64,000 nt of DNA from positions 62,001-126,000 of the forward strand of contig NZ_JAQBOF010000004.1 of assembly GCF_028288185.1 (NCBI RefSeq), in the 5' to 3' direction. The position numbers were made by a program, and so were the translations under genes. Under the pieces are notes generated by a model. The model ran no database searches. It was given only the letters and a program-made list of their open reading frames with translations, and was not told the origin of the DNA. The DNA is from Mucilaginibacter sp. (GTDB taxonomy: Bacteria; Bacteroidota; Bacteroidia; Sphingobacteriales; Sphingobacteriaceae). Each line of letters starts with the position of its first letter. Position 1 is the first letter of the stretch. This document shows positions 44,483 through 53,551 of this stretch, one piece after another.

Positions 44483-47422
44483 ATGAAAAAATATATAACG
44501 CTGGCGACTCTATGTCTGGTGGCTATTGTAAGTATTAAAGGCACATTTATTAAAAACGATCCGCCGCGCAGGTTGGAGATATTGTTCCTGGGCCATACCG
44601 CCACCCACCACCAGTCGGACAAGCTGGCCGAGATTGTGCAGCAGTCTTTTTTTAAGGATGGTATCAACATTACCTACACCACAAACCCAGACGATCTGAA
44701 CGAAATCACCTTGTCAAAATATGATGGGTTGATGTTGTATGCCAATTATGATACTATTTCACAACCCCAGGCTAAAGCTTTACTACAATACGTAAATAGC
44801 GGCAAAGGGTTTATCCCGGTACATTGCGCGTCATTCTGTTTCCGCAATTCGGACGAGGTTGTTAAAATGATTGGCGGCCAGTTTAGCACCCATAAAACCG
44901 ACACCTTTAAAATGGTTATCGTCGACAAAAAGCATCCCGTTATGAAGGATGTAAACGCATTTACTACCTGGGATGAAACCTACGTGCATACAAAGATTAA
45001 TAAAAATATACATGTGATAACTGAACGTGTAGAAGGCGATCACCACGAACCTTATACCTGGACAAATAGTTACGGCAAGGGTCGCGTTTTTTATACCGCT
45101 TACGGCCACGATGAGCGTACCTGGAAGCAGCCGGATTTTTTAAAGCTGTTAGAGAACGGCGTAATATGGGCCGTTGGCAAAAAGGCGGAAAAAGACCTGG
45201 CTAAACTACCCAAGCCAAACCCGGCCTATAGCGTTGCGGAAATCCCAAATTATGAAAACCGCAATCCGGCACCAAAGCTACAGGAACCGCTATCCCCTGC
45301 CGAGTCACAGTTATTGACGCAGATACCCGTTGGTTTCAAAATGGAATTGTTCGCTGCCGAGCCAGACATCGAAAAACCTATTGCAATGGCGTGGGACGAA
45401 CGCGGCAGGCTTTGGGTGCTGGAAACGATTGATTACCCCAATACGGTAAGAGATAATAAAGGCGAAGGGCTTGACCGCATCAAGATCTGCGAAGATACGA
45501 ATGGAGATGGCAAGGCAGATAAGTTCACCATTTTTGCTGATCACTTAAACATCCCTACCAGCATAGTTTTTGCACGTGGCGGTGTGATAATTTCGCAAGC
45601 GCCCGATTTTTTATTTCTGAAAGATACTAACGGGGACGATAAGGCCGACATAATAGAAAAACTGATTACCGGCTGGGGCACCTTCGATACCCATGCAGGG
45701 CCATCGAACCTGAAATACGGACTGGACAATAAGATTTGGGGAACCGTAGGTTATTCGGGCTTTACCGGCACCGTAGGCGGGCAGAAATTCAATTTTAACC
45801 AGGCGGTTTACCGCTTTACCAGTGATGGTAAAAACCTGGAACATTTAGGCTCAACCAGCAACAACACCTGGGGATTGGGTTTCTCTGAGAATTTTGATGT
45901 TTTTATATCTACCGCTAACAACTCGCACAGCGACTATTTGGGCATACCGCTACCCTACCTGCAACGACTGGCCATGCCGGGCATGGTCTCTGTCAAAAAA
46001 ATTGAGGGCCATTACGGCATGCATGTGGTAACCAAAAACCTGCGCCAGGTTGATGTGTTTAATGGTTTTACCGCTGCCGCGGGACATAATTTATATACGG
46101 CCAGAAATTTCCCAGAAGAGTATTGGAATAAAATTGGTTTTGTAAACGAGCCTACAGGCCGGGTTATCCATCGCGCTGTTTTAGAGCCCGATGGCTCCGG
46201 ATTTAAAGAAAAAGATGGTTGGAATTTTTTAGCCAGCGCCGATGAATGGCTAGCACCGGTACAATCAGAAGTTGGGCCGGATGGCGCGCTTTGGGTAAGC
46301 GATTGGTATAACTTCATTATTCAGCACAACCCTACACCAAAAGGTTTTCAAAACGGCAAGGGCAATGCCTATATCAACCCACTGCGTGATCGTACGCATG
46401 GCCGTATCTATCGTATAGTTTGGGATGGTGCCAAGCCATCGCCCATAAAAAAATTAGATAAAAACAATCCTGAACAACTATTAGCCGGTTTACAAAGCGA
46501 CAATATGTTTTGGCGCATAACCGCGCAACGCCTGATAGTAGACGGTGATTATAAACAACTTGCACCGCAGCTATTTGATCTGATCCGTAACAAGTCTATT
46601 GATGCCATTGGTGTTAACGCGCCGGCTATACACGCTTTATGGACTTTAAATGGCTTAGGCTTATTAAACGGATCAAACGCAGAAGCATTAACCGTTGCCG
46701 AAGATGCACTAACTCACCCATCAGCCGGGGTGCGTAAAGCAGCATTACAGGTTTTACCGTTAACAGCTAGATCAATGGCGGCAATTCAAAAAGCGGGGTT
46801 GCTGAATGATATCAATTTAAATATCCGCCTGGCTGCATTTTTAAAAATTGCTGATATGCCAGCATCTGACGATATGGGTAACGTTTTATTAGCCGCCCAA
46901 AAAGTCCCGCAAAATGCTAATGATTACTGGATAAGCCAGGCCATACCAATTGCCATGGCTACACATGTAAAAGGCTTTGGCGAAGAAACTAAAGCCGCAA
47001 ATTTGGCCGCTATTGAAAAGGCCAATACATCAAGAGCAAGGGTTGACCAAACAGTTAAAATAGCTGTAGTACAAAATGCCATGAAGTATGATACAAAAAC
47101 CTTTACCGTAAAAGCGGGCAGCATGGTCGAGGTTGATTTTTACAACCCTGATTTTATGCAGCATAACTTCCTTATACTACAAAAAGGCAGTTTAGAAAAA
47201 GTAGGCGCGGCGGCTGATAAACTGGCACAAGATCCAAAAGGTATAGAACAAAACTATGTTCCCAAAATACCCGAGGTATTATTCTCTACCAAACTCATCA
47301 ATCCGCAGGAAACATTTAAGTTAAAATTCAGAGTACCTGCTGATGCCGGCGATTATCCGTTTATCTGTTCATTCCCCGGCCATTGGCGTATCATGAATGG
47401 CATTATGAAAGTTGTTAAATAA
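44483..47422 (+). CDS. ThuA domain - beta-propeller dehydrogenase - azurin-like cupredoxin fusion
   Basis: A 979-residue secreted fusion (N-terminal hydrophobic signal). Residues 31 to 233 are a ThuA-like glutamine-amidotransferase-fold domain (RLEILFLGHTATHHQSD, FIPVHCASFCFRN). Residues about 270 to 680 resemble the beta-propeller of PVC-type membrane-bound sugar dehydrogenases (AAEPDIEKPIAMAWDERGRL, EDTNGDGKADKF). Helical HEAT-like repeats follow (about 700 to 820). The last 115 residues are a type I copper domain with ligands H894 (MQHNF), C962, H967 and M971; the C-x4-H-x3-M spacing equals azurin. No CxxCH heme site is present, unlike many relatives. Probably oxidises a sugar or sugar derivative in the periplasm and passes electrons through copper. 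Confidence 0.85.
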   Translation: MKKYITLATLCLVAIVSIKGTFIKNDPPRRLEILFLGHTATHHQSDKLAEIVQQSFFKDGINITYTTNPDDLNEITLSKYDGLMLYANYDTISQPQAKALLQYVNSGKGFIPVHCASFCFRNSDEVVKMIGGQFSTHKTDTFKMVIVDKKHPVMKDVNAFTTWDETYVHTKINKNIHVITERVEGDHHEPYTWTNSYGKGRVFYTAYGHDERTWKQPDFLKLLENGVIWAVGKKAEKDLAKLPKPNPAYSVAEIPNYENRNPAPKLQEPLSPAESQLLTQIPVGFKMELFAAEPDIEKPIAMAWDERGRLWVLETIDYPNTVRDNKGEGLDRIKICEDTNGDGKADKFTIFADHLNIPTSIVFARGGVIISQAPDFLFLKDTNGDDKADIIEKLITGWGTFDTHAGPSNLKYGLDNKIWGTVGYSGFTGTVGGQKFNFNQAVYRFTSDGKNLEHLGSTSNNTWGLGFSENFDVFISTANNSHSDYLGIPLPYLQRLAMPGMVSVKKIEGHYGMHVVTKNLRQVDVFNGFTAAAGHNLYTARNFPEEYWNKIGFVNEPTGRVIHRAVLEPDGSGFKEKDGWNFLASADEWLAPVQSEVGPDGALWVSDWYNFIIQHNPTPKGFQNGKGNAYINPLRDRTHGRIYRIVWDGAKPSPIKKLDKNNPEQLLAGLQSDNMFWRITAQRLIVDGDYKQLAPQLFDLIRNKSIDAIGVNAPAIHALWTLNGLGLLNGSNAEALTVAEDALTHPSAGVRKAALQVLPLTARSMAAIQKAGLLNDINLNIRLAAFLKIADMPASDDMGNVLLAAQKVPQNANDYWISQAIPIAMATHVKGFGEETKAANLAAIEKANTSRARVDQTVKIAVVQNAMKYDTKTFTVKAGSMVEVDFYNPDFMQHNFLILQKGSLEKVGAAADKLAQDPKGIEQNYVPKIPEVLFSTKLINPQETFKLKFRVPADAGDYPFICSFPGHWRIMNGIMKVVK

Positions 47423-47445
47423 GCCTTAAACCAAAGACCAAAGCT

Positions 47446-49002
47446 ATGGCCGCACAACCAAAAAACATCTCTGCTGGTACGACATCGGTACCCGACATGA
47501 AGTTATTTTATGCTTGTTTTATAGCATTAGTTACCACCGCGTTCGGGTTTATTTTGCGCGCATTAATATTGCCGCAATGGGGCCACGACTTTAACCTTAC
47601 TCAAACTCAACTGGGCGAAATTGCAGGGGTAGGCTTATGGCCCTTTGCCATAAGCATTGTGCTTTTTAGTTTGGTGATTGATAAAATAGGCTATAAAACT
47701 GCCATGATCTTCGCGGTGATCTGCCATATAGCATCAGCTATACTCACCATCTTTGCCGGTGGTTATTGGATGCTGTACATAGGTTCTTTTATCTGCGCAA
47801 TTGGCAACGGGACAGTTGAGGCTGTTGCAAACCCGGTTGTTGCCACCATGTTCCCTAAACAAAAAATAAAATGGTTAAGCATGCTGCATGCAGGCTGGGC
47901 AGGCGGTTTAGTATTGGGTGGTGTTATGGCGTTGTTGTTGGGCGTTACTACCCGCTGGGAATATAAGATTGCGTTAATACTGATTCCGACCTTGGCTTAC
48001 GCATTCATGATGATCTCGCGGAAGTTCCCGTTAAATGAACGTGTGCAGGCCGGTGTGTCGTACAAAGAAATGTTGCAGGAAGTTGGCGCTGGCGGGGCAT
48101 TAATTATTGTTGCATTAATTATATTTCAATTAGGTGCAGTTTTTGGCTGGACAACCACTACCAATGTAATCATCACCTTATTAATAACCGCAGGGTTTGG
48201 ATATTATACCCGCAGTTTCGGGCAGCCTTTGTTTATTGTTTTATTGTTGATCATGATCCCGCTGGCGACTACCGAATTAGGCACCGACAGTTGGATAACC
48301 GACCTAATGACACCCGAAATGAACAAGATAGGTTTCCAGGCCGGGTGGGTATTGGTTTATACATCGGCCATCATGTTTGTGCTGCGCTTTTTTGCCGGCC
48401 CCATTTCGCATAAATTTTCATCGCCGGGTTTGCTCGCTATCTGCTCGGGCATTGCGGCTATTGGTTTGTACATGATGTCTTTTTCTGCCGGATCGATGAT
48501 CTTGCTGGCAGCTACTATTTACGGATTAGGCAAATCTTTCTTTTGGCCGGCTATGTTGGGTATGGTATCAGAGCGCTTTCCAAAAGGCGGGGCATTAACT
48601 TTAAACATTACCGGCGGTTTAGGAATGATAGCTGCCGGTGTTATAGGCGCGGGTATATTGGGCTTTATCCAGGATAAGTCTGTAGACCAAAAAATTACTG
48701 GTTATGATAGTAAAAACAATACCGCTATCCATAGTACCTATGTTACCGAACAGAAAACCAGTCTTTTTGGTGACTATAAAGCGCTCGATCAAACCAAACT
48801 GGCTACGGCAAATGCTAACGAGCAACTAACCGTTACCACCATCCGCGATGCGGCAAAAAAAGAAGCATTGCGGTACATCGTTGTCTTCCCGCTAATAATG
48901 TTGGCGAGCTTTATTCTGCTCATCCTCTATTTCAGATCAAAGGGAGGGTACAAAGCTGTTTTATTAAGTAAAGCCGAAGAGCCGGAATCCACACCCTACT
49001 AA
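47446..49002 (+). CDS. MFS transporter
   Basis: A 518-residue major facilitator transporter with about 12 membrane segments (starting FYACFIALVTTAFGFILRAL), the loop motif LVIDKIGYKTAMI between TM2 and TM3, and a large hydrophilic insert near residues 410 to 460 before the last helices. It belongs to none of the sugar-porter or polyol-permease families seen elsewhere in the window. Placed 23 bp after the ThuA fusion and 9 bp before the epimerase, it probably imports the product of the periplasmic dehydrogenase or the released sugar. Substrate unknown. Confidence 0.85.
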   Translation: MAAQPKNISAGTTSVPDMKLFYACFIALVTTAFGFILRALILPQWGHDFNLTQTQLGEIAGVGLWPFAISIVLFSLVIDKIGYKTAMIFAVICHIASAILTIFAGGYWMLYIGSFICAIGNGTVEAVANPVVATMFPKQKIKWLSMLHAGWAGGLVLGGVMALLLGVTTRWEYKIALILIPTLAYAFMMISRKFPLNERVQAGVSYKEMLQEVGAGGALIIVALIIFQLGAVFGWTTTTNVIITLLITAGFGYYTRSFGQPLFIVLLLIMIPLATTELGTDSWITDLMTPEMNKIGFQAGWVLVYTSAIMFVLRFFAGPISHKFSSPGLLAICSGIAAIGLYMMSFSAGSMILLAATIYGLGKSFFWPAMLGMVSERFPKGGALTLNITGGLGMIAAGVIGAGILGFIQDKSVDQKITGYDSKNNTAIHSTYVTEQKTSLFGDYKALDQTKLATANANEQLTVTTIRDAAKKEALRYIVVFPLIMLASFILLILYFRSKGGYKAVLLSKAEEPESTPY

Positions 49003-49011
49003 GCAGAAAAC

Positions 49012-49872
49012 ATGTCATTACAAATAAAATTCGGCGTTAGTACCTGGTTGTTTACCTCGCCATTTCAAACATCGTCAATAGATGAGTTATTCCCAAAAAT
49101 CGCGGCCATGGGTTTTGACGCGGTTGAAATTGCCATAGAAGATCCGGGATTGATAGATGGTAACATGGTAAAAAAAGCATTAGAAAAATACAACTTAAAG
49201 GCCATTGTCTGCGGCGCGTTTGGCCCTACCCGCGATCTGACAAATGAAGACCCCGCCATACACGAAATCTGCTTTAAATACATAGCCGATTGTCTTGATC
49301 TGTGCGCGTTATGGGATACCAAATTCTTTGCCGGCCCAATGTATTCGGCAGTGGGTAAGGCGCGTATGGTACCACCAGAGCAACGCAAAGCCGAATGGCA
49401 GCTTGCCGTTAAAAACCTGCGCAAGGTGTGCGATATGGCAGCAGAGCTGGGTTTGGAAATAGCATTGGAACCGTTAAACCGCTTTGAATCAGACCTGGTA
49501 AATACAGCCCGGGATGTGGTGCGATTGGTGGATGAAATTGATCATCCGGCAGCAAAAGTGATACTGGATGGCTTCCACATGAACATTGAAGAACCCAATA
49601 TTGAAGAAGCCATAAAATTGGTTGGTGATAAACTGATCCACGTACAAGTGGCTGAAAATTATAGAGGAACACCGGGCACGGGCCAAACCAATTGGGCCGC
49701 TTATCGCCGCGGATTGGAGGCCATCAACTATAAGGGTACAGTATCAATAGAAAGCTTTACGCCCGATAACAAGGAGTTGGCGCAAGCAGTTTGCATCTGG
49801 CATCCGCTGGCCCAAAGCCAGGATAAATTTGCATCAGAAGGATTAGCATTTTTAAAACAATGGGCAAAGTAG
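49012..49872 (+). CDS. Sugar isomerase/epimerase of the D-tagatose 3-epimerase fold
   Basis: A 286-residue TIM barrel of the xylose-isomerase-like/D-tagatose 3-epimerase family. Catalytic and metal residues visible are E153 (ALEPLNRFE), D186 and H189 (ILDGFHMNIEE), R218 in ENYRGTPGTG and E247 (SIESF). The residue at the third metal-ligand position, His in characterised epimerases, is Gln212 here (HVQVAEN). The protein may still bind metal but its activity could differ. In this operon with a ThuA/dehydrogenase fusion and Gfo/Idh protein, work on a 3-keto sugar or ketose is likely. Ends 33 bp before the Gfo/Idh ATG. Confidence 0.86.
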   Translation: MSLQIKFGVSTWLFTSPFQTSSIDELFPKIAAMGFDAVEIAIEDPGLIDGNMVKKALEKYNLKAIVCGAFGPTRDLTNEDPAIHEICFKYIADCLDLCALWDTKFFAGPMYSAVGKARMVPPEQRKAEWQLAVKNLRKVCDMAAELGLEIALEPLNRFESDLVNTARDVVRLVDEIDHPAAKVILDGFHMNIEEPNIEEAIKLVGDKLIHVQVAENYRGTPGTGQTNWAAYRRGLEAINYKGTVSIESFTPDNKELAQAVCIWHPLAQSQDKFASEGLAFLKQWAK

Positions 49873-49904
49873 CCCCTCAAAAATTGAACAGAAGTTTAAA
49901 TAAT

Positions 49905-51020
49905 ATGGAAAATAAAAAAATTAACGTAGCTATAGTTGGCTTAGGTTTCGGGGCAGAGTTTATCCCTATTTATCAGCATCATCCAAATGCAAATATGTAT
50001 GCTATTTGCCAGCGAGATCATACCAAGCTACACCAGGTAGGCGATGCCTTCGGGATAGAAAAACGCTATACCGATTATGATGAGCTATTACTTGACCCGG
50101 AAGTTGACGCTGTGCATATCAACACACCCATACAAAGTCATGCCGAGCAATCTATAAAAGCATTACGCGCCGGCAAACATGTAGCTTGTACCGTGCCCAT
50201 GGCAACAACTGTTGAAGAGTGCCGACTGATTGTAGAAGCCGTCAAAGAAACCGGCCTAACTTATATGATGATGGAAACCGTGATCTATAGCCGCGAGTTT
50301 TTGTTTGTGAAAGAGCTATATGAAAATGGAGAATTGGGCAAACTGCAATTTTTACGTGCATCGCACCAACAGGAAATGGCTGGCTGGCCGGGCTATTGGG
50401 AAGGGTTGCCGCCGATGCATTATGCCACCCATTGCGTAGGCCCGGTTTTGGCTTTAGCTAAAGCGGATGCCGAATATGTATCATGCTTTGGTTCGGGTCG
50501 TATTGATGAAGATCTGATCAGCAAATATGGTTCGCCATTCGCTATTGAAAGTTGTCATATTAAATTTAAAGATTCTGATTTAGCTGCTGAAGTTACCCGA
50601 TCACTATTCAACACCGCGCGCCAATATCGCGAAAGCTTTGATGTTTATGGATCCAAAAAAACATTTGAATGGACCTTAGTAGAACATGAACAATCAGTTA
50701 TCCACACCGGCGAAACCCCGGAGAAAGTTACGATACCAGATTACGCGCATCTATTACCTAAAGAAATACAAGCCTTTACCACAGGCGGCGTTTATGACGC
50801 CAACAGTAACCAGCATCTTTCCTTTATACAAGGTTCGGGCCACGGTGGTTCGCACCCGCATTTGGTTAACGAATTTGTATCAGCATTGGTCAATAACCGT
50901 CAGCCTTTCCCTAATGCAAGGCAATCGGCCAATATTACCTGCGTGGGTATTTTGGCGCATGAGTCGGCAATGGATGGGGGTAAAAAAATAAACCTCCCTG
51001 ATTTTACTCTGGTTGATTAG
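49905..51020 (+). CDS. Gfo/Idh/MocA family oxidoreductase
   Basis: A 371-residue NAD(P)-dependent oxidoreductase from the ATG at 49905 (MENKKINVAIVGLGFGAEFI); an in-frame ATG at 49860 inside the epimerase gene would add 15 residues and is less likely. Rossmann motif GLGFGAE, then VHINTPIQSHAEQSIKALRA and HVACTVPMATTVEECR, in which the usual EKP is replaced by TVP, a change also seen in some family branches. YATHCVGPVLALA provides the conserved His. Probably handles a keto-sugar or glycoside with the neighbouring epimerase; reaction direction unknown. Confidence 0.87.
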   Translation: MENKKINVAIVGLGFGAEFIPIYQHHPNANMYAICQRDHTKLHQVGDAFGIEKRYTDYDELLLDPEVDAVHINTPIQSHAEQSIKALRAGKHVACTVPMATTVEECRLIVEAVKETGLTYMMMETVIYSREFLFVKELYENGELGKLQFLRASHQQEMAGWPGYWEGLPPMHYATHCVGPVLALAKADAEYVSCFGSGRIDEDLISKYGSPFAIESCHIKFKDSDLAAEVTRSLFNTARQYRESFDVYGSKKTFEWTLVEHEQSVIHTGETPEKVTIPDYAHLLPKEIQAFTTGGVYDANSNQHLSFIQGSGHGGSHPHLVNEFVSALVNNRQPFPNARQSANITCVGILAHESAMDGGKKINLPDFTLVD

Positions 51021-51071
51021 CACTTGGAAAAACAAACCGGCTAAGCTATAATTTTTCGACCTGAAAGGTAA

Positions 51072-52244
51072 ATGCGAAATCAAAAGAAAAAGTTATTTGT
51101 CAGTCTACTGTTGTATGAGAAAACTAATTATAATCTGCTCCTTTATTTTTTGTTACCTGTAATTATGGCAACAGGAGTACAGGCACAAAGATTTGTACAT
51201 CCAGGTGTTTTACACACAGAAAAGGACTTTGATTTTCTGTACAAAGTTGTCCAAAAGAAAATAGAACCGGCATACAGCAGTTACTTGTTATTAAAAGATA
51301 ACCCCTGTGCATCTGCGGATTATAAAATGAATGGCCCTTACAAAACCATTTCTCGCGATGGCGAATTTCGATGGACCAAAACTAAAATGGAAACCGATTT
51401 TAGCGCCGCTTATCTCAATGCCATTATGTGGATGGTGACCAAAGAACCGGCCCATGCAAGGCGGTCGGCTGAGATACTGCTGGCTTATGCCGATACTTTA
51501 ACCACAATCCCCGCAACTAATGATGCTCCATTGCTTGCTGGTTTGGAGGGTTTAAAAATAGTTTATGGTGCCGAGGTGCTGAAATACACCTACACCGGAA
51601 TTACTGCACAACAAGTGGCAAAAATTACAAAAATGATCACCGGAGTGTTTCTGCCGGTGATGGAAACTTTCTATGCAGCTAAGCCCTACACCAACGGTAA
51701 CTGGGGCGGGATTGTTACTAAAACCTATATGGCCGCTGCAATCTATTTGGACAACAGGGGGATGTATAAAAAGGCTATCGACTTTTATTATAACGCTCAC
51801 GACAATGGTAATATTAAAAATTATATCAGTGGAGAAACAGGACAAATTCAAGAAAGCGGACGCGATCAGGGACACAGTCAATTGGGAATTGGCGCATTAG
51901 CCACTATCTGTGAGGAAGCCTGGAAACAAGGAGACGATTTGTATAGCGCTTTGGATAACCGGCTGATGAAAGGTGTCGAATACGTTGCCCGATATAATCT
52001 GGGCGACGATCATGTGCCATTCGCAACATGGAAAGACATTACCGGAAAGTATAACGAATGGGGGGTGATATCTACTCAGGGTCGTGGCAAATTTATCCCG
52101 ATATACGTGATGGTTTACCATCATTACGTACAACGAAAAGGCCTACGGATGCCATATACCAAGCAAATAATTGACAAGGTGGGACCGGAAGGTTTTGACC
52201 GGGACCAACCCGCCTTCGGGACGTTTTTATTTGCCGGGAGGTAG
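51072..52244 (+). CDS. Alginate-lyase-fold polysaccharide lyase (PL38/PL5-like)
   Basis: A 390-residue secreted protein with an (alpha/alpha) toroid sequence of the alginate_lyase superfamily. Typical parts are AAYLNAIMWMVTKEPAHARR, TNGNWGGIVTKTYMAAAIYL (Asn/Trp active-site loop) and QIQESGRDQGHSQLGIGALA (Arg/His/Tyr-type catalytic region). It resembles PL38, which acts on glucuronan or alginate. The predicted N-terminus is odd: a second frame starting at ATG 51115 encodes a better signal start (MRKLIIICSFIF) that would join this frame if the 6-T run at 51146 had one more T. A gene start error or indel is possible. Next to GH10. Confidence 0.78.
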   Translation: MRNQKKKLFVSLLLYEKTNYNLLLYFLLPVIMATGVQAQRFVHPGVLHTEKDFDFLYKVVQKKIEPAYSSYLLLKDNPCASADYKMNGPYKTISRDGEFRWTKTKMETDFSAAYLNAIMWMVTKEPAHARRSAEILLAYADTLTTIPATNDAPLLAGLEGLKIVYGAEVLKYTYTGITAQQVAKITKMITGVFLPVMETFYAAKPYTNGNWGGIVTKTYMAAAIYLDNRGMYKKAIDFYYNAHDNGNIKNYISGETGQIQESGRDQGHSQLGIGALATICEEAWKQGDDLYSALDNRLMKGVEYVARYNLGDDHVPFATWKDITGKYNEWGVISTQGRGKFIPIYVMVYHHYVQRKGLRMPYTKQIIDKVGPEGFDRDQPAFGTFLFAGR

Positions 52245-52314
52245 AGGCTAATAAATGAGAAAAGCATTTTACTTTAGCCGATTAGCATTATGGAAAGAAG
52301 AATTGATAAACGTG

Positions 52315-53394
52315 ATGCAAAGTTACACCAGTATTAAGATGATATTAACGGGCACAATGATGCTCATTTTTATCTTAAAAGCAACTGCACAACAAACCGG
52401 TGCATCAAGGGGGCTTAAAGACTATTACCGGGACTACTTCCCCATTGGCGTAGCTGTTTCGCCGAGAAGCTTGAGCGATTCGGCAGAACGTCAATTGATC
52501 ATTAATCAGTTCAACAGTCTCACTCCTGAAAACGCGATGAAGATGGGCCCTATTCATCCCCAGGAAAATATTTACAATTGGAAGGCTGCCGATGACATTG
52601 TTAACTTTGCCCAGGCGCATAATATGCGTGTACGCGGACATAATCTATGTTGGCATACTCAAGCTCCAGACTGGATTTTTCATGACAAGGGGGGTAATTT
52701 AGTTAACAAGGAAGTTTTATTAACTCGGCTAAAAGATCATATCTATTCGGTAGTTGGAAGATATAAAGGAAAAATTTATGCCTGGGACGTGGTAAATGAA
52801 GCGGTTTCGGATAACAACGATCAATTGCTGCGCAATTCACTATGGTACCAGATATGCGGTGAAGACTATATCTTTAAAGCATTTCAGTTCGCGCACGAAG
52901 CCGACCCTAATGCTTTATTATTTTACAATGATTACGGAACCGAAAGCTCCGGCAAACGTGAACGTATATATGAACTTTTAAAAAAAATGCTGGATGCAGG
53001 TGTGCCGGTTCAGGCGGTTGGCTTACAAGCACACTGGTCAATAAACGATCCGTCGGAAGAAGCATTAATAACCAGCATCAAGAAATTTAGCTCATTGGGC
53101 CTGAAAGTTCAAATTACAGAATTAGATATATCTGTTTACAGTAACAAGGACAAGAATCTTAATGACGCCGATTTCACGCCTGAGCGCAAACAAAAACAAA
53201 TGGAGCAGTACGCTAAAGTTTTTAAAATATTCCGCGACTATAAACAATACCTGACAGGAGTTACCTTTTGGAATGTATCTGACCGCTATTCATGGCTTGA
53301 TAATTTTCCTGTGCGTGGGAGAAAAAATTATCCACTACTATTTGATCGCGACTTAAAGCCAAAAGACGCCTATTGGAATGTAGTGAGATTTTGA
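52315..53394 (+). CDS. GH10 endo-1,4-beta-xylanase
   Basis: A GH10 endoxylanase of 359 residues from the ATG at 52315, which gives a signal peptide (MILTGTMMLIFILKATAQQ in its core); an in-frame ATG at 52255 would add 20 residues. Family motifs are FNSLTPENAMKMGPI, RVRGHNLCWHTQAPDWI, the acid/base E182 in YAWDVVNEA and nucleophile E289 in VQITELDISVY (numbered from 52255), plus VGLQAHWSI and GVTFWNVSDRYSWLD. No carbohydrate-binding module is attached. It cleaves xylan or glucuronoxylan backbones outside the cytoplasm, and with the adjacent uronate-type lyase points to plant cell-wall polymers. Confidence 0.93.
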   Translation: MQSYTSIKMILTGTMMLIFILKATAQQTGASRGLKDYYRDYFPIGVAVSPRSLSDSAERQLIINQFNSLTPENAMKMGPIHPQENIYNWKAADDIVNFAQAHNMRVRGHNLCWHTQAPDWIFHDKGGNLVNKEVLLTRLKDHIYSVVGRYKGKIYAWDVVNEAVSDNNDQLLRNSLWYQICGEDYIFKAFQFAHEADPNALLFYNDYGTESSGKRERIYELLKKMLDAGVPVQAVGLQAHWSINDPSEEALITSIKKFSSLGLKVQITELDISVYSNKDKNLNDADFTPERKQKQMEQYAKVFKIFRDYKQYLTGVTFWNVSDRYSWLDNFPVRGRKNYPLLFDRDLKPKDAYWNVVRF

Positions 53395-53551
53395 TTAATT
53401 AAAAAGAGATCAAACCCCTCCCTCTCCGCAACGTCAAAATTTATTACCAGTAAAACCACTTAAAACTATAATTAAGAGGGTTTTTCATTTTTAAACAAGA
53501 ATTTACCAGTTGATAATTTATACTCTCGAATAAAAGACCGGGAAGCTTTGA

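Noticed and set aside
44483-47422. A cytochrome c domain in the ThuA/propeller protein
   Set aside because: No CxxCH exists in the translation; the C-terminal Cys is part of an azurin-like copper site.
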